From assembly GCA_945905925.1 (NCBI GenBank), contig CAMDQN010000043.1:1-47938 (forward strand): 47,938 bases of DNA, given 5' to 3'. The notes under the pieces were generated by a model that made no database searches, was not told the DNA's origin, and saw nothing but the letters and a program-made list of their open reading frames with translations. This DNA comes from Singulisphaera sp. GP187 (GTDB lineage Bacteria; Planctomycetota; Planctomycetia; Gemmatales; Gemmataceae). The position numbers were made by a program, and so were the translations under genes. This document shows positions 7,381 through 16,214 of this stretch, piece after piece; within the stretch, counting starts at the first letter, position 1, and each line of letters opens with the position of its first letter.

Positions 7381-8709
7381 ATGGCCCGCCGCCCGGTCAA
7401 ACGACCTTCTCTCCCCGAACACTTCGTCACGACCCCGGAACAACTCGGCGTGTGCCTCGACCACCTCGCTGAAATGCCGCTGGTCGGTTTCGACACCGAA
7501 TTCGTGGGCGAAGACGCGTACCGCCCGGAACTGTGTCTCGTTCAGGTCTCCACCGCCGAGCAACTATTCGTCATCGACCCCTACGAATGCGGGTCGCTCG
7601 ACGGCTTCTGGGATCTGCTGCTCGACCCGAAACGCACGGTCATCGTCCACGCCGGGCGCGAAGACGTGCGCATGTGCCACTTTCAATCCGGGGGAGCGCC
7701 GCCGAATGTGTTCGACCTGCAGATCGCCGCGGGGCTGGTCGGGATGACGTACCCCATCGGCTACGCGGGGTTGGTTCACGATCTCCTTCACCAGCGCATG
7801 ACGAAGGGCGAAACGCTGACCGACTGGCGGCAGCGTCCGCTCACGCCCGCACAGGTGCGGTATGCCTACGACGACGTGCGATTCCTGCTCCCGGCGCACC
7901 GCAAACTCACGGAGCGATTGAAGCGGCACAAGCGGCTCGAATGGGCACAGGAGGAGTTCGCCACCGCGGTGCGAAAAGCGGTCGCGGACGATGTGACCGT
8001 CGAGCGCTGGCGGAAAATCAAGGGTATCGGCGCATTGAACCGGCGCGAACTCGCGGTCGCGCGCGAGGTTTATGGCTGGCGCGACAAGTTCGCGGAGCGC
8101 CTGAACCGGCCGCCGCGGTTCCTCATGCGCGATGATCTTCTCATCGAGATCACGAAGCGTGGCCCAACGAAGGCCGAAGAACTGCACACGGTTCGCGGGT
8201 TGCCGCGCGGGCAAGAAGACGCAATCATCGAAGCCATCCGGCGTGCTAAAGCGCTGCCGCCGGAACAGTGCCCGGAACCGGAAGCACGTGACAACGACAC
8301 TTCGAATATCGTTCTGCTCGGGAACCTGCTGAACGTCGTTCTCGCGGACTTTTCGGGCCGGAATCGGCTCGCTGCGAACCTCGTTTCCTCGGGGTCGGAT
8401 TTGAAGGCGATCGTGCGCAGTCGCGTGTACGGCGAATCGCTGCCGGATGTCGCGCTATGCCGCGGATGGCGCGCGAAGGCGGTGCTCCCCGAGTTGCTCG
8501 CGATCCTGTCAGGCGACACTGCGATCCGCGTTGCCGACCCGAAGGCCGCGGACCCGCTGGAACTGGTCGAACTCGAACCGGAAGTCAACGAGCTTCCGGA
8601 CGCAGTCGACACGGACGAAACCGAGGAAGTGTTGGAGCCGACGGAGTTGGAAGTGCGGAAGCCCGCGGAACCGGTTCCGCCTTCCGTTCCGGCGAACGAT
8701 ACACTGTAA
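7381..8709 (+). CDS. rnd: RNase D-like 3'-5' exoribonuclease
   Basis: 442-residue DEDD-family exonuclease. Catalytic acids are visible as D38 and E40 (GFDTEF), D95 (HAGREDVRM) and D165 within Y161-A-Y-D-D165 (RYAYDDVRFLL). An HRDC-like helical region follows at about residues 210-290 (KIKGIGALNRRELAVAREVYGWRD split across helices). The C-terminal 60 residues are strongly acidic (DTDETEEVLEPTELE) and not part of the standard enzyme. RNase D trims the 3' ends of tRNA precursors and other small RNAs. The gene is divergent from the Sm-like gene and is followed after 35 bases by a zinc-ribbon membrane protein gene on the same strand. Function is assigned confidently; the role of the acidic tail is unknown. 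Confidence 0.93.
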   Translation: MARRPVKRPSLPEHFVTTPEQLGVCLDHLAEMPLVGFDTEFVGEDAYRPELCLVQVSTAEQLFVIDPYECGSLDGFWDLLLDPKRTVIVHAGREDVRMCHFQSGGAPPNVFDLQIAAGLVGMTYPIGYAGLVHDLLHQRMTKGETLTDWRQRPLTPAQVRYAYDDVRFLLPAHRKLTERLKRHKRLEWAQEEFATAVRKAVADDVTVERWRKIKGIGALNRRELAVAREVYGWRDKFAERLNRPPRFLMRDDLLIEITKRGPTKAEELHTVRGLPRGQEDAIIEAIRRAKALPPEQCPEPEARDNDTSNIVLLGNLLNVVLADFSGRNRLAANLVSSGSDLKAIVRSRVYGESLPDVALCRGWRAKAVLPELLAILSGDTAIRVADPKAADPLELVELEPEVNELPDAVDTDETEEVLEPTELEVRKPAEPVPPSVPANDTL

Positions 8710-8744
8710 ATAGCGCAGGAACGCACCCCGGGACCGAAACACCG

Positions 8745-10154
8745 ATGAGCAACATGCTGAAATGCCCGAACCCGAGTTGCCCCTACGCGTTCGACCCGTC
8801 CCAGGTGCCGACCGGCGTGGTGCTCAGTTGCCCACGCTGCTCGATGCAGTTCACACTCGGCGCGCCGAGCGCCGCGCCCCCACCCCCTCCGAGTAGACCG
8901 GACTTTGTAGACACAGAGTTTGAAGCGGTCGGCCGCTCGGCCGTTGAGGACCGCGACCCGGACGCGCCGATTCCCGGGCGCCGGACCAGTTCGTATCAGG
9001 TGTTCATCCTCGCGGGCATCGCGGCCGTGCTGATGGCCGGCACCACGCTCGCGATCCTCTTCAAGGTGTTGAACCTCGGGAAGCGCGATCCTGGCCCGAC
9101 CGACATCGCCCTCCGGGACAAGGACCGCAACGTCGGCCTCGACGCGCTTCCGACCGGCTGGACGCAAGACGACGCCACCTGGCGTAAAGTCGGTACGCCA
9201 TACGCCTACGGGTTCAAGCGCGAGAACCCCGAAGCCTACGTCGCGTTCGGGTCGGCCGAGTACGCCAAGGGGCGGTCGCCGCGCTCAACCGAGATGCGGC
9301 GCCATCTCGTCCTGCCGATGCAAAAGTTGTTCACCAAGTACGAAGAGGAACTCGCGTCCGAAACGAATTGGCTCGGTCAGGTCGTTGGCGCGCGGCACGC
9401 GTTCAAGTTCCGAGCGCCCTCGCCCGACGGGCTGATCTGGCAGGGCGAGGCCTACGCCGTCGCGAGTAAGGGCATCGGATACTTCTGGGTGGGCTGGTCC
9501 GGGGAGGGCGACTTCGACGGGTTGAAGGACGAGTTCGCCCGGTTCCGCAAGGGTTTTAAGCTCCTCGATCCGACCCGCGATAACTGGCGCGAGGTCGTCG
9601 CGAAAGAGGTCGATTACAAGGGAGCCACGACACCGTACACGTTTACCGACGCGGACGCCATCTGGAACGAGGAGTCGCACGAAGCGGACAAGAAGATAAA
9701 CCCCGATCTCGACCGGTTGCTGCGGATCAACCATACGCCGCGTAACGACCGCAAGGCGCTCTCGGACGACGCCGATCTGCGCGTCTACCTTCTCGATCCC
9801 GCGGGCGACCCGCTCCAACAGGCGCGAGCGTACGTCGAGACGCACTGGATTGACCATGTCAAGATGTCGAGCGTGGGTCTGACGAGTCCGCTCCCCGCGC
9901 CGACGTTCACCGAACTCGCGGGCGAAGCAGTGGGCGACGAACTGCCCAAGGGAACGACGCCACACGTCCGGCTCGAGAGCAAGGTCGTGGACCCGGTAAC
10001 GAAAAGAATTGCCGCGTCGTCGGAATCGCGGTTGATCGTGGTGTCCGGGGTGCGCGTCGGCGACAAGACCGTCGTACTCCACTGCTGGTGCGAGTGGTCG
10101 AAGCGCGAGGTGTTCGAGACGCGGTTCATCCAGATCGCGTCGTCGTTACGGTAA
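8745..10154 (+). CDS. Zinc-ribbon single-pass membrane protein
   Basis: 469-residue protein with an N-terminal zinc ribbon (CPNPSCPYAF and LSCPRCSMQF, four paired cysteines in the first 35 residues, MJ0042-like). A proline-rich linker follows, then one membrane segment (VFILAGIAAVLMAGTTLAILF, about residues 85-105) and a large domain that should lie outside the membrane. ATG 8745 is preferred because the ribbon begins immediately after it; the open frame reaches back to 8457 antisense-like inside rnd. Such cytoplasmic-ribbon membrane proteins are common in planctomycetes and mostly of unknown function. Its 3' end overlaps the convergent PEGA-like gene by nine bases. Confidence 0.8.
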   Translation: MSNMLKCPNPSCPYAFDPSQVPTGVVLSCPRCSMQFTLGAPSAAPPPPPSRPDFVDTEFEAVGRSAVEDRDPDAPIPGRRTSSYQVFILAGIAAVLMAGTTLAILFKVLNLGKRDPGPTDIALRDKDRNVGLDALPTGWTQDDATWRKVGTPYAYGFKRENPEAYVAFGSAEYAKGRSPRSTEMRRHLVLPMQKLFTKYEEELASETNWLGQVVGARHAFKFRAPSPDGLIWQGEAYAVASKGIGYFWVGWSGEGDFDGLKDEFARFRKGFKLLDPTRDNWREVVAKEVDYKGATTPYTFTDADAIWNEESHEADKKINPDLDRLLRINHTPRNDRKALSDDADLRVYLLDPAGDPLQQARAYVETHWIDHVKMSSVGLTSPLPAPTFTELAGEAVGDELPKGTTPHVRLESKVVDPVTKRIAASSESRLIVVSGVRVGDKTVVLHCWCEWSKREVFETRFIQIASSLR

Positions 10155-10637
10155 CACACTTGGCACCGGGCTGGGCAACATCGGTTGCGGACCGGGTTTG
10201 GGCGGGCGAGGTTCGGCGGGGCGGTCCGGCGGGGGCAGTGCGATCCCACGCTGCCGCAGTGCGTCGGCCGCAATGAGGATGTCGTCGGTACGGGTCGGTG
10301 TCGCTTCGTTCAACTCGAAGTAGTAACGGCGGGTGTCCCGGATGTGGAACGGCCACACCACCTCGGCGAGGAAGTCGAACGGCGGGTAAGCGTACCACGG
10401 GGCGGTCACGTGAACGCGCTTTTCCAACGTTTCGTAGCCGGGGTGAACAATTTTGATCGTGTAGTGCCCGTAATACTCGAACGGTGTGTGCGCGGGCGCC
10501 GCACCGATCGACCGGTTGTCGATGTAGACCTGAGCGTTCGGGACGTTCGATTCAATGACGAACCGGCGGTCCACGCACCCCGCGATGGCCAAGCCGGTCA
10601 GCGCCGCCACGAGTCGCACGGTTCGCGCCGTCGTCAT
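10146..10637 (-). CDS. PEGA-like lipoprotein
   Basis: 163-residue lipoprotein. The N-terminus MTTARTVRLVAALTGLAIAGC has a signal peptide and lipobox (LAIAGC), giving lipidation at Cys21. The next part, FVIESNVPNAQVYIDNRSIG...FEYYGHYTIKIVHPGYETLEKRV, is a PEGA-like beta domain, with the PNAQVYID and PGYE patterns found in carbohydrate-binding or surface PEGA repeats. A Pro-rich tail (PPPDRPAEPRPPKPGPQP) ends the protein. It is probably anchored in the outer or inner membrane. It is divergent from the PP2C phosphatase gene and tail-to-tail with the zinc-ribbon gene. The call as a lipoprotein is firm; the biological role is unknown. Confidence 0.85.
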   Translation of the reverse strand: MTTARTVRLVAALTGLAIAGCVDRRFVIESNVPNAQVYIDNRSIGAAPAHTPFEYYGHYTIKIVHPGYETLEKRVHVTAPWYAYPPFDFLAEVVWPFHIRDTRRYYFELNEATPTRTDDILIAADALRQRGIALPPPDRPAEPRPPKPGPQPMLPSPVPSVLP

Positions 10638-10803
10638 CCCGGTTTCTCCGCGGCCATGAACGGTGTTGCATTTAATAAGTCGCCCGCATACCAGTGTCCC
10701 CAGACTCGGTCAACGTCACCCGCGGAACAGGATTTCCGCTCGTGCGGCAGCATTGTTCCCGCCGTTAGAGTAGGATGCATGTGGCAGAGTAATGAGGTGA
10801 TGC

Positions 10804-12141
10804 GTGTCGGCTTTTGAACCAGTGCGGTTTGCCGCGCTGACTGACGTTGGCGTGAAACGGAGCCACAACCAGGACGCGTGCGCCGCGCAACCCGCTGTGG
10901 ATGCGGCCGGGTTCGCGGTGCAGGGGCACGTTTTCGTTGTTTCCGACGGCATGGGCGGTCACGCGGTCGGCGAGAAAGCTAGCGCGAAGGCCGCGCGCGA
11001 CATCCCATTTCTTTATTCCAAGCACGCCAGAGACGGGATCATCCCCGCGATCCGCCGCGCGTTCCAGGAAGCCAACGCCGGCATCTTCGCAATCGGTCAG
11101 CAGAATCCAGAGTTCCGCGGGCTGGGCACGACCAGTACTGCCCTCTTCATCCGGCCCGAAGGCGCGTGGGTAGGGCACGTCGGCGACAGCCGGGCGTACC
11201 GCATCCGTGCGGGCCAAGCCGAGCAACTCACCTTCGATCATTCGTGGGTCTGGGAGATCGCCAGACGCCAAGGCGTGGACCCGGACGAACTCGGCGACTT
11301 CAAGAAGAACGTGATCATCCGTTCGCTCGGCCCGGACCCGGAAGTCGAAGTCGACATCGAAGGCCCGCACCCGGTCGAACCTGGGGACGCGTTCCTGCTC
11401 TGCAGCGACGGGTTGACCAACGTCGTGACTCCGCAGGAGATCGGCGCGGTCGTGACGGCGCTTCCGCCGGACGACGCGGCGCGGTTCCTCGTGCAACTCG
11501 CGAACCTTCGCGGCGGTCCGGACAACATTACGGTGTTAATCGTCAAGGTACCTGGCGGGCACGGATCGACCGCCACGGAGAAGGCCAACAATCGAAGCCC
11601 GCTCGCACGCCTATGGGCATCGTGGCACAAGCGAGTGCCGTGGTCGTTTTCGGTCCTGGGTGCGGGTGTCGGTCTCGCGCTGGTGTCGCTGATCATGCAA
11701 CTCGGCGGTGTATTCGGCGCGCCGCTCGTGTTCGCAGTCGCGGCGATCCTGATCCTCGTTGGGATTGTGGGCTTGATCGCACACACGCAGGAAGAACCAC
11801 CGGTCGGCGGGGTCGAGGTCGCCGCCGACACCGCGCCGCGCGAACTCAACATTTACAAGAAACACGATTGCCGCGTGACAGTGGAACTCGCCGAGCGGTT
11901 CGCCCAGGTGGAAACGTCACTGCTCGAAGTGATCCGCGCGCACGGGATCCCGACCGACTTCGACACGCACATGAAACTCGCGGGGACGGCCGAGTCCGCC
12001 GCCGTGAAGGGTGACGACGCCGCCCTGTTTCGCGCGCGGTGCTACTCGCTGCTGATCCTGGCCGAGGCGTACCACAAGTCGCGTCACAAACAGGAATCGT
12101 TCCGCCCGAGTTGGACGCCGAGTTCGCCGGCCCCGAAGTGA
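10804..12141 (+). CDS. PP2C-type Ser/Thr phosphatase with membrane anchor
   Basis: 445-residue protein. The first 250 residues form a PPM/PP2C phosphatase, with metal-binding and core motifs SHNQDA, VVSDGMGGHAVGEKAS, GHVGDSRAYRIR, LLCSDGLTN and GGPDNITVLIV. Two hydrophobic segments follow (VLGAGVGLALVSLIMQL and LVFAVAAILILVGIVGLIA, about residues 280-325), then a cytosolic C-terminal helical domain of about 110 residues that is not recognised. It would remove phosphate from Ser/Thr kinase substrates at the membrane. GTG 10804 is the chosen start, with GAGGTG upstream. No kinase gene is adjacent. The role of the C-terminal domain is unknown. Confidence 0.92.
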   Translation: MSAFEPVRFAALTDVGVKRSHNQDACAAQPAVDAAGFAVQGHVFVVSDGMGGHAVGEKASAKAARDIPFLYSKHARDGIIPAIRRAFQEANAGIFAIGQQNPEFRGLGTTSTALFIRPEGAWVGHVGDSRAYRIRAGQAEQLTFDHSWVWEIARRQGVDPDELGDFKKNVIIRSLGPDPEVEVDIEGPHPVEPGDAFLLCSDGLTNVVTPQEIGAVVTALPPDDAARFLVQLANLRGGPDNITVLIVKVPGGHGSTATEKANNRSPLARLWASWHKRVPWSFSVLGAGVGLALVSLIMQLGGVFGAPLVFAVAAILILVGIVGLIAHTQEEPPVGGVEVAADTAPRELNIYKKHDCRVTVELAERFAQVETSLLEVIRAHGIPTDFDTHMKLAGTAESAAVKGDDAALFRARCYSLLILAEAYHKSRHKQESFRPSWTPSSPAPK

Positions 12142-12253
12142 GCTTCCGTTTTCCTTCCCACTCTCGCCTTCTGTCCGGTACACTAGCAATCAGCCCCGCC
12201 TACCACCGGCCCACCGTGGTCGTTCTCGCCACACTCCTTCGTTGAGGGTGCCC

Positions 12254-14611
12254 GTGCGTCTTCCCACCGGTTTGCTCGGTTTGTCGTTCACGCTGCTCGT
12301 GTTTGCTGCCCCAGTCGCGCGCGCACAACCGCTCCCCGCGAAGATCGACTTCAACCGCGACGTGCGCCCGATCCTGTCGAACAACTGCTTCCAGTGCCAC
12401 GGTCCCGACGACAAGGTGCGGAAGGCGAGGTTGCGCCTTGACGTGCGCGAGGGGGCAACAGCTGCTGCCATCGTTCCGGGCAAACCGGACGCGAGCGAGT
12501 TGATTACGCGGCTCACCGCGACCCCGGACGACAAGAGCGTGATGCCGCCGGTCAAGACCGGCAAGAAGATCACGGCGCGCGAGGTCGAAATTCTCAAGCA
12601 GTGGATTAAGGAAGGCGCGACCTACACAACACACTGGGCGTATGTCGCGCCGAAGCGGTCTGAACTCCCAAAAACCAAGTACCAAATCGCAAACCCGATC
12701 GACGCGTTCATCTTCGCGCGGCTCGAAGCAGAGAAACTCGCGCCGATGCCGGAAGCGGACCGGTACGCGCTCGCGCGTCGCGCGGCGCTCGACTTGACGG
12801 GCCTGCCGCCGACGCAGGAAGAAGTCGAAACGTTCGTGGCGGACAAGACGACGCAAGCCTACGAAAAATTCGTTGACAAAATGCTCGCGAAGACCGCGTT
12901 CGGGGAACATTGGGCGCGTATGTGGCTCGACCTGGCCCGCTACGCGGACAGCGCTGGCTACGCCGACGACCCGCAGCGCACCATCTGGAAGTATCGCGAT
13001 TACGTCATTCAGTCGTTTAACGCGAACAAGCCGTTCGACGTGTTCACGCTTGAGCAGCTCGCCGGGGACCTGCTCCCCAACCCGACCACGGAACAACTGA
13101 TCGCGACCGCGTTTCACCGCAATACGATGACCAACAGCGAGGGCGGCACGAATGACGAGGAGTTCCGCAATGTCGCGGTAGTGGATCGCGTCAACACCAC
13201 CTTCACGGTGTGGATGGGAACGTCGATGGCGTGCGCGCAGTGCCACACGCACAAGTACGATCCGATCACGCAGGTCGAATACTTTCGGTCACTCGCGTTC
13301 TTTAACAACAGCGCGGACGCGGACCGACCGGACGAAAGTCCGACGCTGCCTTTCTGGACTGACGAACTGCTCAAGAAGAAAACGGATCTGGAAAAGCAGA
13401 TCGCGGACCTCGAAACCGCTCTGAAGGGCAAGAAACCGGAGGAAATGAAAACGGAGCGTGACAAACTCGCGGTACTCAAGAAAGACCTCGCGGCGGTGAA
13501 GCCGCTGACCACTGTTCCCATCATGAAGGAACTAACTGGCGCTGCGCGTAGGAAGACCAAGCTTCAGTTCCGCGGCAACTTCATGGATCTCGGCGAAGAA
13601 GTGACAGAAGGCACCCCGGCTGCGTTTCCTGCGTTGAAGGTGGTCGCCGGACCGCAGCCCGGCGGCTTGAATCGACTTCACCTGGCGAAGTGGCTGGTGA
13701 GTGAAGAGAACCCATTGACGGCGCGCGTCGTCGCGAACAGGTTCTGGGAGCAAATCTTTGGCACGGGCCTCGTTCGCACGAGCGAGGAGTTTGGCGCTCA
13801 AGGCGAACAAGCCAGTCACCCCGAATTGCTCGACTGGCTTGCTACGGAATTGATCGCGAAGAAATGGGACACGAAGGAGTTCCTCAAGCTCCTGGCGATG
13901 TCGAGCGCCTACCGGCAGTCCGCGAAAGTGACCCCGGAGTTGTTCGAGAAAGACCCGGACAACCGACTGCTCGCGCGCGGTCCGCGCGTGCGGCTCTCTG
14001 CCGAGATGATCCGCGACCAATCGCTCTTCGCGGCCGGACTGCTGAGTACGAAAACACTTGGTCCGTCGGTTCGGCCGCAGCAACCGAACCTCGGCGTGAG
14101 CGCCGCGTTCGGCGGGTCGATCGACTGGCAGACATCTACCGGCGAGGACAAGTACCGGCGGGGCGTGTACACGCAGTGGCGGCGCTCGAACCCGTACCCG
14201 TCGATGTCCACGTTCGACGCGCCGAACCGCGACGCGTGCGTCGTGCGCCGCGGGCGCACCAACACGCCGCTTCAGGCGCTGGTGTCGATGAACGATCCCG
14301 TGTACATCGAAGCGGCGCAATCGCTGGCGCGGCGCACGATCGAGAACGGCGGGAAGACCACTGCGGCGAAGGCCGCGTTCGCGTTCCGCGCGTGTCTGGT
14401 TCGCGCGCCGAGTGACGCTGAAGTGACGGTGCTCGCGAAGCTCTTCGACGATGCGAAGGCGAAGTTCTCGAAGGACGCGACGAAGGCGACGCAGTTCGCC
14501 ACGAACCCGCTCGGCCCGCTCCCGAAGGGCGTGGATGTGAGCGAAGCCGCTGCGTGGACCGTCGTGGTGAACGTGATCATGAACCTCGACGAAATGTTGA
14601 TGAAGCGTTGA
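12254..14611 (+). CDS. PSCyt1-DUF1549-DUF1553 secreted protein
   Basis: 785-residue exported planctomycete protein. A signal peptide ([18 protein letters not shown]) is followed by a PSCyt1 cytochrome-like part with CFQCH at residues 45-49, a DUF1549 domain (from about 126, including [12 protein letters not shown], and ending with a second CAQCH at 327-331), a lysine-rich probable coiled coil (about 372-415), and DUF1553 (about 472-745, [13 protein letters not shown] and [13 protein letters not shown]). GTG 12254 is favoured because GAGGG lies just before it; TTG 12242 and GTG 12248 are alternatives. The next gene encodes its usual partner, a DUF1501 protein. The biochemical activity of this pair is not established; c-type heme binding follows from the two CxxCH motifs. 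Confidence 0.93.
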   Translation: MRLPTGLLGLSFTLLVFAAPVARAQPLPAKIDFNRDVRPILSNNCFQCHGPDDKVRKARLRLDVREGATAAAIVPGKPDASELITRLTATPDDKSVMPPVKTGKKITAREVEILKQWIKEGATYTTHWAYVAPKRSELPKTKYQIANPIDAFIFARLEAEKLAPMPEADRYALARRAALDLTGLPPTQEEVETFVADKTTQAYEKFVDKMLAKTAFGEHWARMWLDLARYADSAGYADDPQRTIWKYRDYVIQSFNANKPFDVFTLEQLAGDLLPNPTTEQLIATAFHRNTMTNSEGGTNDEEFRNVAVVDRVNTTFTVWMGTSMACAQCHTHKYDPITQVEYFRSLAFFNNSADADRPDESPTLPFWTDELLKKKTDLEKQIADLETALKGKKPEEMKTERDKLAVLKKDLAAVKPLTTVPIMKELTGAARRKTKLQFRGNFMDLGEEVTEGTPAAFPALKVVAGPQPGGLNRLHLAKWLVSEENPLTARVVANRFWEQIFGTGLVRTSEEFGAQGEQASHPELLDWLATELIAKKWDTKEFLKLLAMSSAYRQSAKVTPELFEKDPDNRLLARGPRVRLSAEMIRDQSLFAAGLLSTKTLGPSVRPQQPNLGVSAAFGGSIDWQTSTGEDKYRRGVYTQWRRSNPYPSMSTFDAPNRDACVVRRGRTNTPLQALVSMNDPVYIEAAQSLARRTIENGGKTTAAKAAFAFRACLVRAPSDAEVTVLAKLFDDAKAKFSKDATKATQFATNPLGPLPKGVDVSEAAAWTVVVNVIMNLDEMLMKR

Positions 14612-14618
14612 TCTTACG

Positions 14619-14642
14619 GCCCATCGATCGTAGTCGATGGGC
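14619..14642. other. Intergenic hairpin between DUF1553 and DUF1501 genes
   Basis: Perfect 9-bp inverted repeat GCCCATCGA (14619-14627) and TCGATGGGC (14634-14642) with a six-base loop. It fills most of the short gap between two co-directional genes and ends just before the ribosome binding site GGGAG of the DUF1501 gene. It could attenuate or process the transcript between them. Confidence 0.5.
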
Positions 14643-14658
14643 GTGATTGGGAGTGAAT

Positions 14659-16107
14659 ATGCACCCGCGACTTGAATTGCTTCAGGCCGTTACGCGCCGC
14701 AACTTCCTCGAGAACTCCTCGCTGGGGCTGGGCGGACTTGCGCTGTCGTCGCTCCTGGGCGAGGCTCACGCCGATACACCGCGGACCGAGAACCCGCTCG
14801 CGCCGAAGAAGCCGCACTTCGCAGCGAAAGCCAAGCGCGTCATTTACCTGCACATGTCCGGTGCGCCGCCGCACCTGGACATCTTTGACTACAAGCCAGA
14901 GTTGCAGAAACAGGACGGGAAGAACTGCCCTGACGAACACCTCAAGGGAAAGAGGTTTGCGTTCACGTCGGGGGTACCCAAACTCCTGGGTACGCGGCAG
15001 CCGTTCAAACAGCACGGCAAGGCTGGGACTTGGATGTCCGACGCGATCAAACCGCTCCACGAGGTCGCGGACGACGTCACTGTTATTCGTTCGATGAAGA
15101 CTGACGAGTTCAACCACGCGCCCGCCGAGTTGCTCCTATACACTGGATTCGCGCGTCAGGGGCGCCCGAGTCTCGGCGCCTGGACGTGCTATGGACTCGG
15201 CAACGAGAGCGAGAATCTACCCGGCTTTGTTGTGCTCATCTCAAACGGCGTGCAGCCGAGCGGTGGGCAGGGCTGTTGGGGCAGCGGATTCCTGCCGAGC
15301 GTGTTCCAAGGTGTGCAGTGCCGTAGCAAGGGCGAACCGGTGCTGTACCTTAGCGACCCTCCCGGACTCGACCGCGACATGCGGCGCCTCGGCCTCGACG
15401 CGATGAAAGGCTTAAACGAACTGCAAGAGAAGGAACTCGGCCACCCGGAGACGCGGACGCGGATTTCGCAGTACGAACTCGCGTTCCGAATGCAGCTCTC
15501 AGCTGCCGAGGTAATGGACATCTCGAAGGAACCGGCGAAGGTGCTGGAGTCCTACGGTGCGAAGCCGGGCGCCGGGAGTTTCGCGAACAACTGCCTGCTC
15601 GCGCGACGCCTGATCGAGCAGGGCGTGAGGTACGTTCAGCTTTTCGACTGGGGCTGGGACTTCCACGGCACCAACCCGAACGAAGACATCCGCGACGGTC
15701 TCACCAAGAAGGGCACCACGACGACACAGTCGGTCGCGGCGCTGATCAAGGACTTGAAGAATCGCGATTTGCTCAAAGACACGCTGATCGTGTGGGGCGG
15801 CGAGTTCGGTCGCACGCCGTTCCGCGAGGGCCGCACGGCGGGCGGTCAGGTGCTCGGTCGAGACCACTTTCCGGACTGCTTCTCGCTGATGCTCGCGGGC
15901 GGCGGCATCAAGGCCGGGCACACGCACGGCGAAAGCGACGACCTCGGCTTCAAGCCGGCGAAGGACATGGTTCACGTTCACGACTTGCAGGCCACACTGA
16001 TGCACTGCCTCGGCTTCGATCACACGAAACTGACGTTTCGGTTCCAGGGCCGTGACTACCGGCTTACCGACGTTCACGGTAAGGTCGTGAAAGAGATTCT
16101 GGCCTGA
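14659..16107 (+). CDS. DUF1501 Tat-exported protein
   Basis: 482-residue protein of the DUF1501 family (sulfatase-like/alkaline phosphatase-like fold, annotated only by family). The N-terminus carries a Tat-like signal (TRRNFLENSSLGLGGLAL). Conserved family segments are visible: YLHMSGAPPHLDIFDYKPEL, SDAIKPLHEVADDVTVIRSM, FNHAPAELLLYTG, WGGEFGRTPF and GRDHFPDCFSLMLAGGGIKAG. ATG 14659 has GGGAG upstream; TTG 14647 is the less likely longer start. DUF1501 genes regularly follow DUF1549/DUF1553 genes in planctomycetes, as here. The product probably acts in the periplasm with the upstream protein; the substrate is unknown. Confidence 0.93.
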   Translation: MHPRLELLQAVTRRNFLENSSLGLGGLALSSLLGEAHADTPRTENPLAPKKPHFAAKAKRVIYLHMSGAPPHLDIFDYKPELQKQDGKNCPDEHLKGKRFAFTSGVPKLLGTRQPFKQHGKAGTWMSDAIKPLHEVADDVTVIRSMKTDEFNHAPAELLLYTGFARQGRPSLGAWTCYGLGNESENLPGFVVLISNGVQPSGGQGCWGSGFLPSVFQGVQCRSKGEPVLYLSDPPGLDRDMRRLGLDAMKGLNELQEKELGHPETRTRISQYELAFRMQLSAAEVMDISKEPAKVLESYGAKPGAGSFANNCLLARRLIEQGVRYVQLFDWGWDFHGTNPNEDIRDGLTKKGTTTTQSVAALIKDLKNRDLLKDTLIVWGGEFGRTPFREGRTAGGQVLGRDHFPDCFSLMLAGGGIKAGHTHGESDDLGFKPAKDMVHVHDLQATLMHCLGFDHTKLTFRFQGRDYRLTDVHGKVVKEILA

Positions 16108-16165
16108 TTGTCCCCGACGTCAGGCGCGACTGAACTCAGGCTCAATGTCCTCGCTCAACTGATCC

Positions 16166-16193
16166 AAGCCGCCCCTTCGCAAAGGGGCGGCTT
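16166..16193. terminator. Terminator-like hairpin after DUF1501 gene
   Basis: Perfect 12-bp stem AAGCCGCCCCTT (16166-16177) and AAGGGGCGGCTT (16182-16193) with a four-base loop CGCA. It lies between the DUF1501 gene and the propeller-cytochrome gene. No T tract follows, so it may be a processing or attenuation site rather than a full terminator. Confidence 0.6.
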
Positions 16194-16214
16194 GCTCCCC
16201 AAACCCCCAACATC

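Noticed and set aside
11166-12014. Long arginine-rich frames opposite or shifted to real genes (this one inside the PP2C gene, and many others)
   Set aside because: They are the usual by-product of high GC content; the alternative frames carry known domains.
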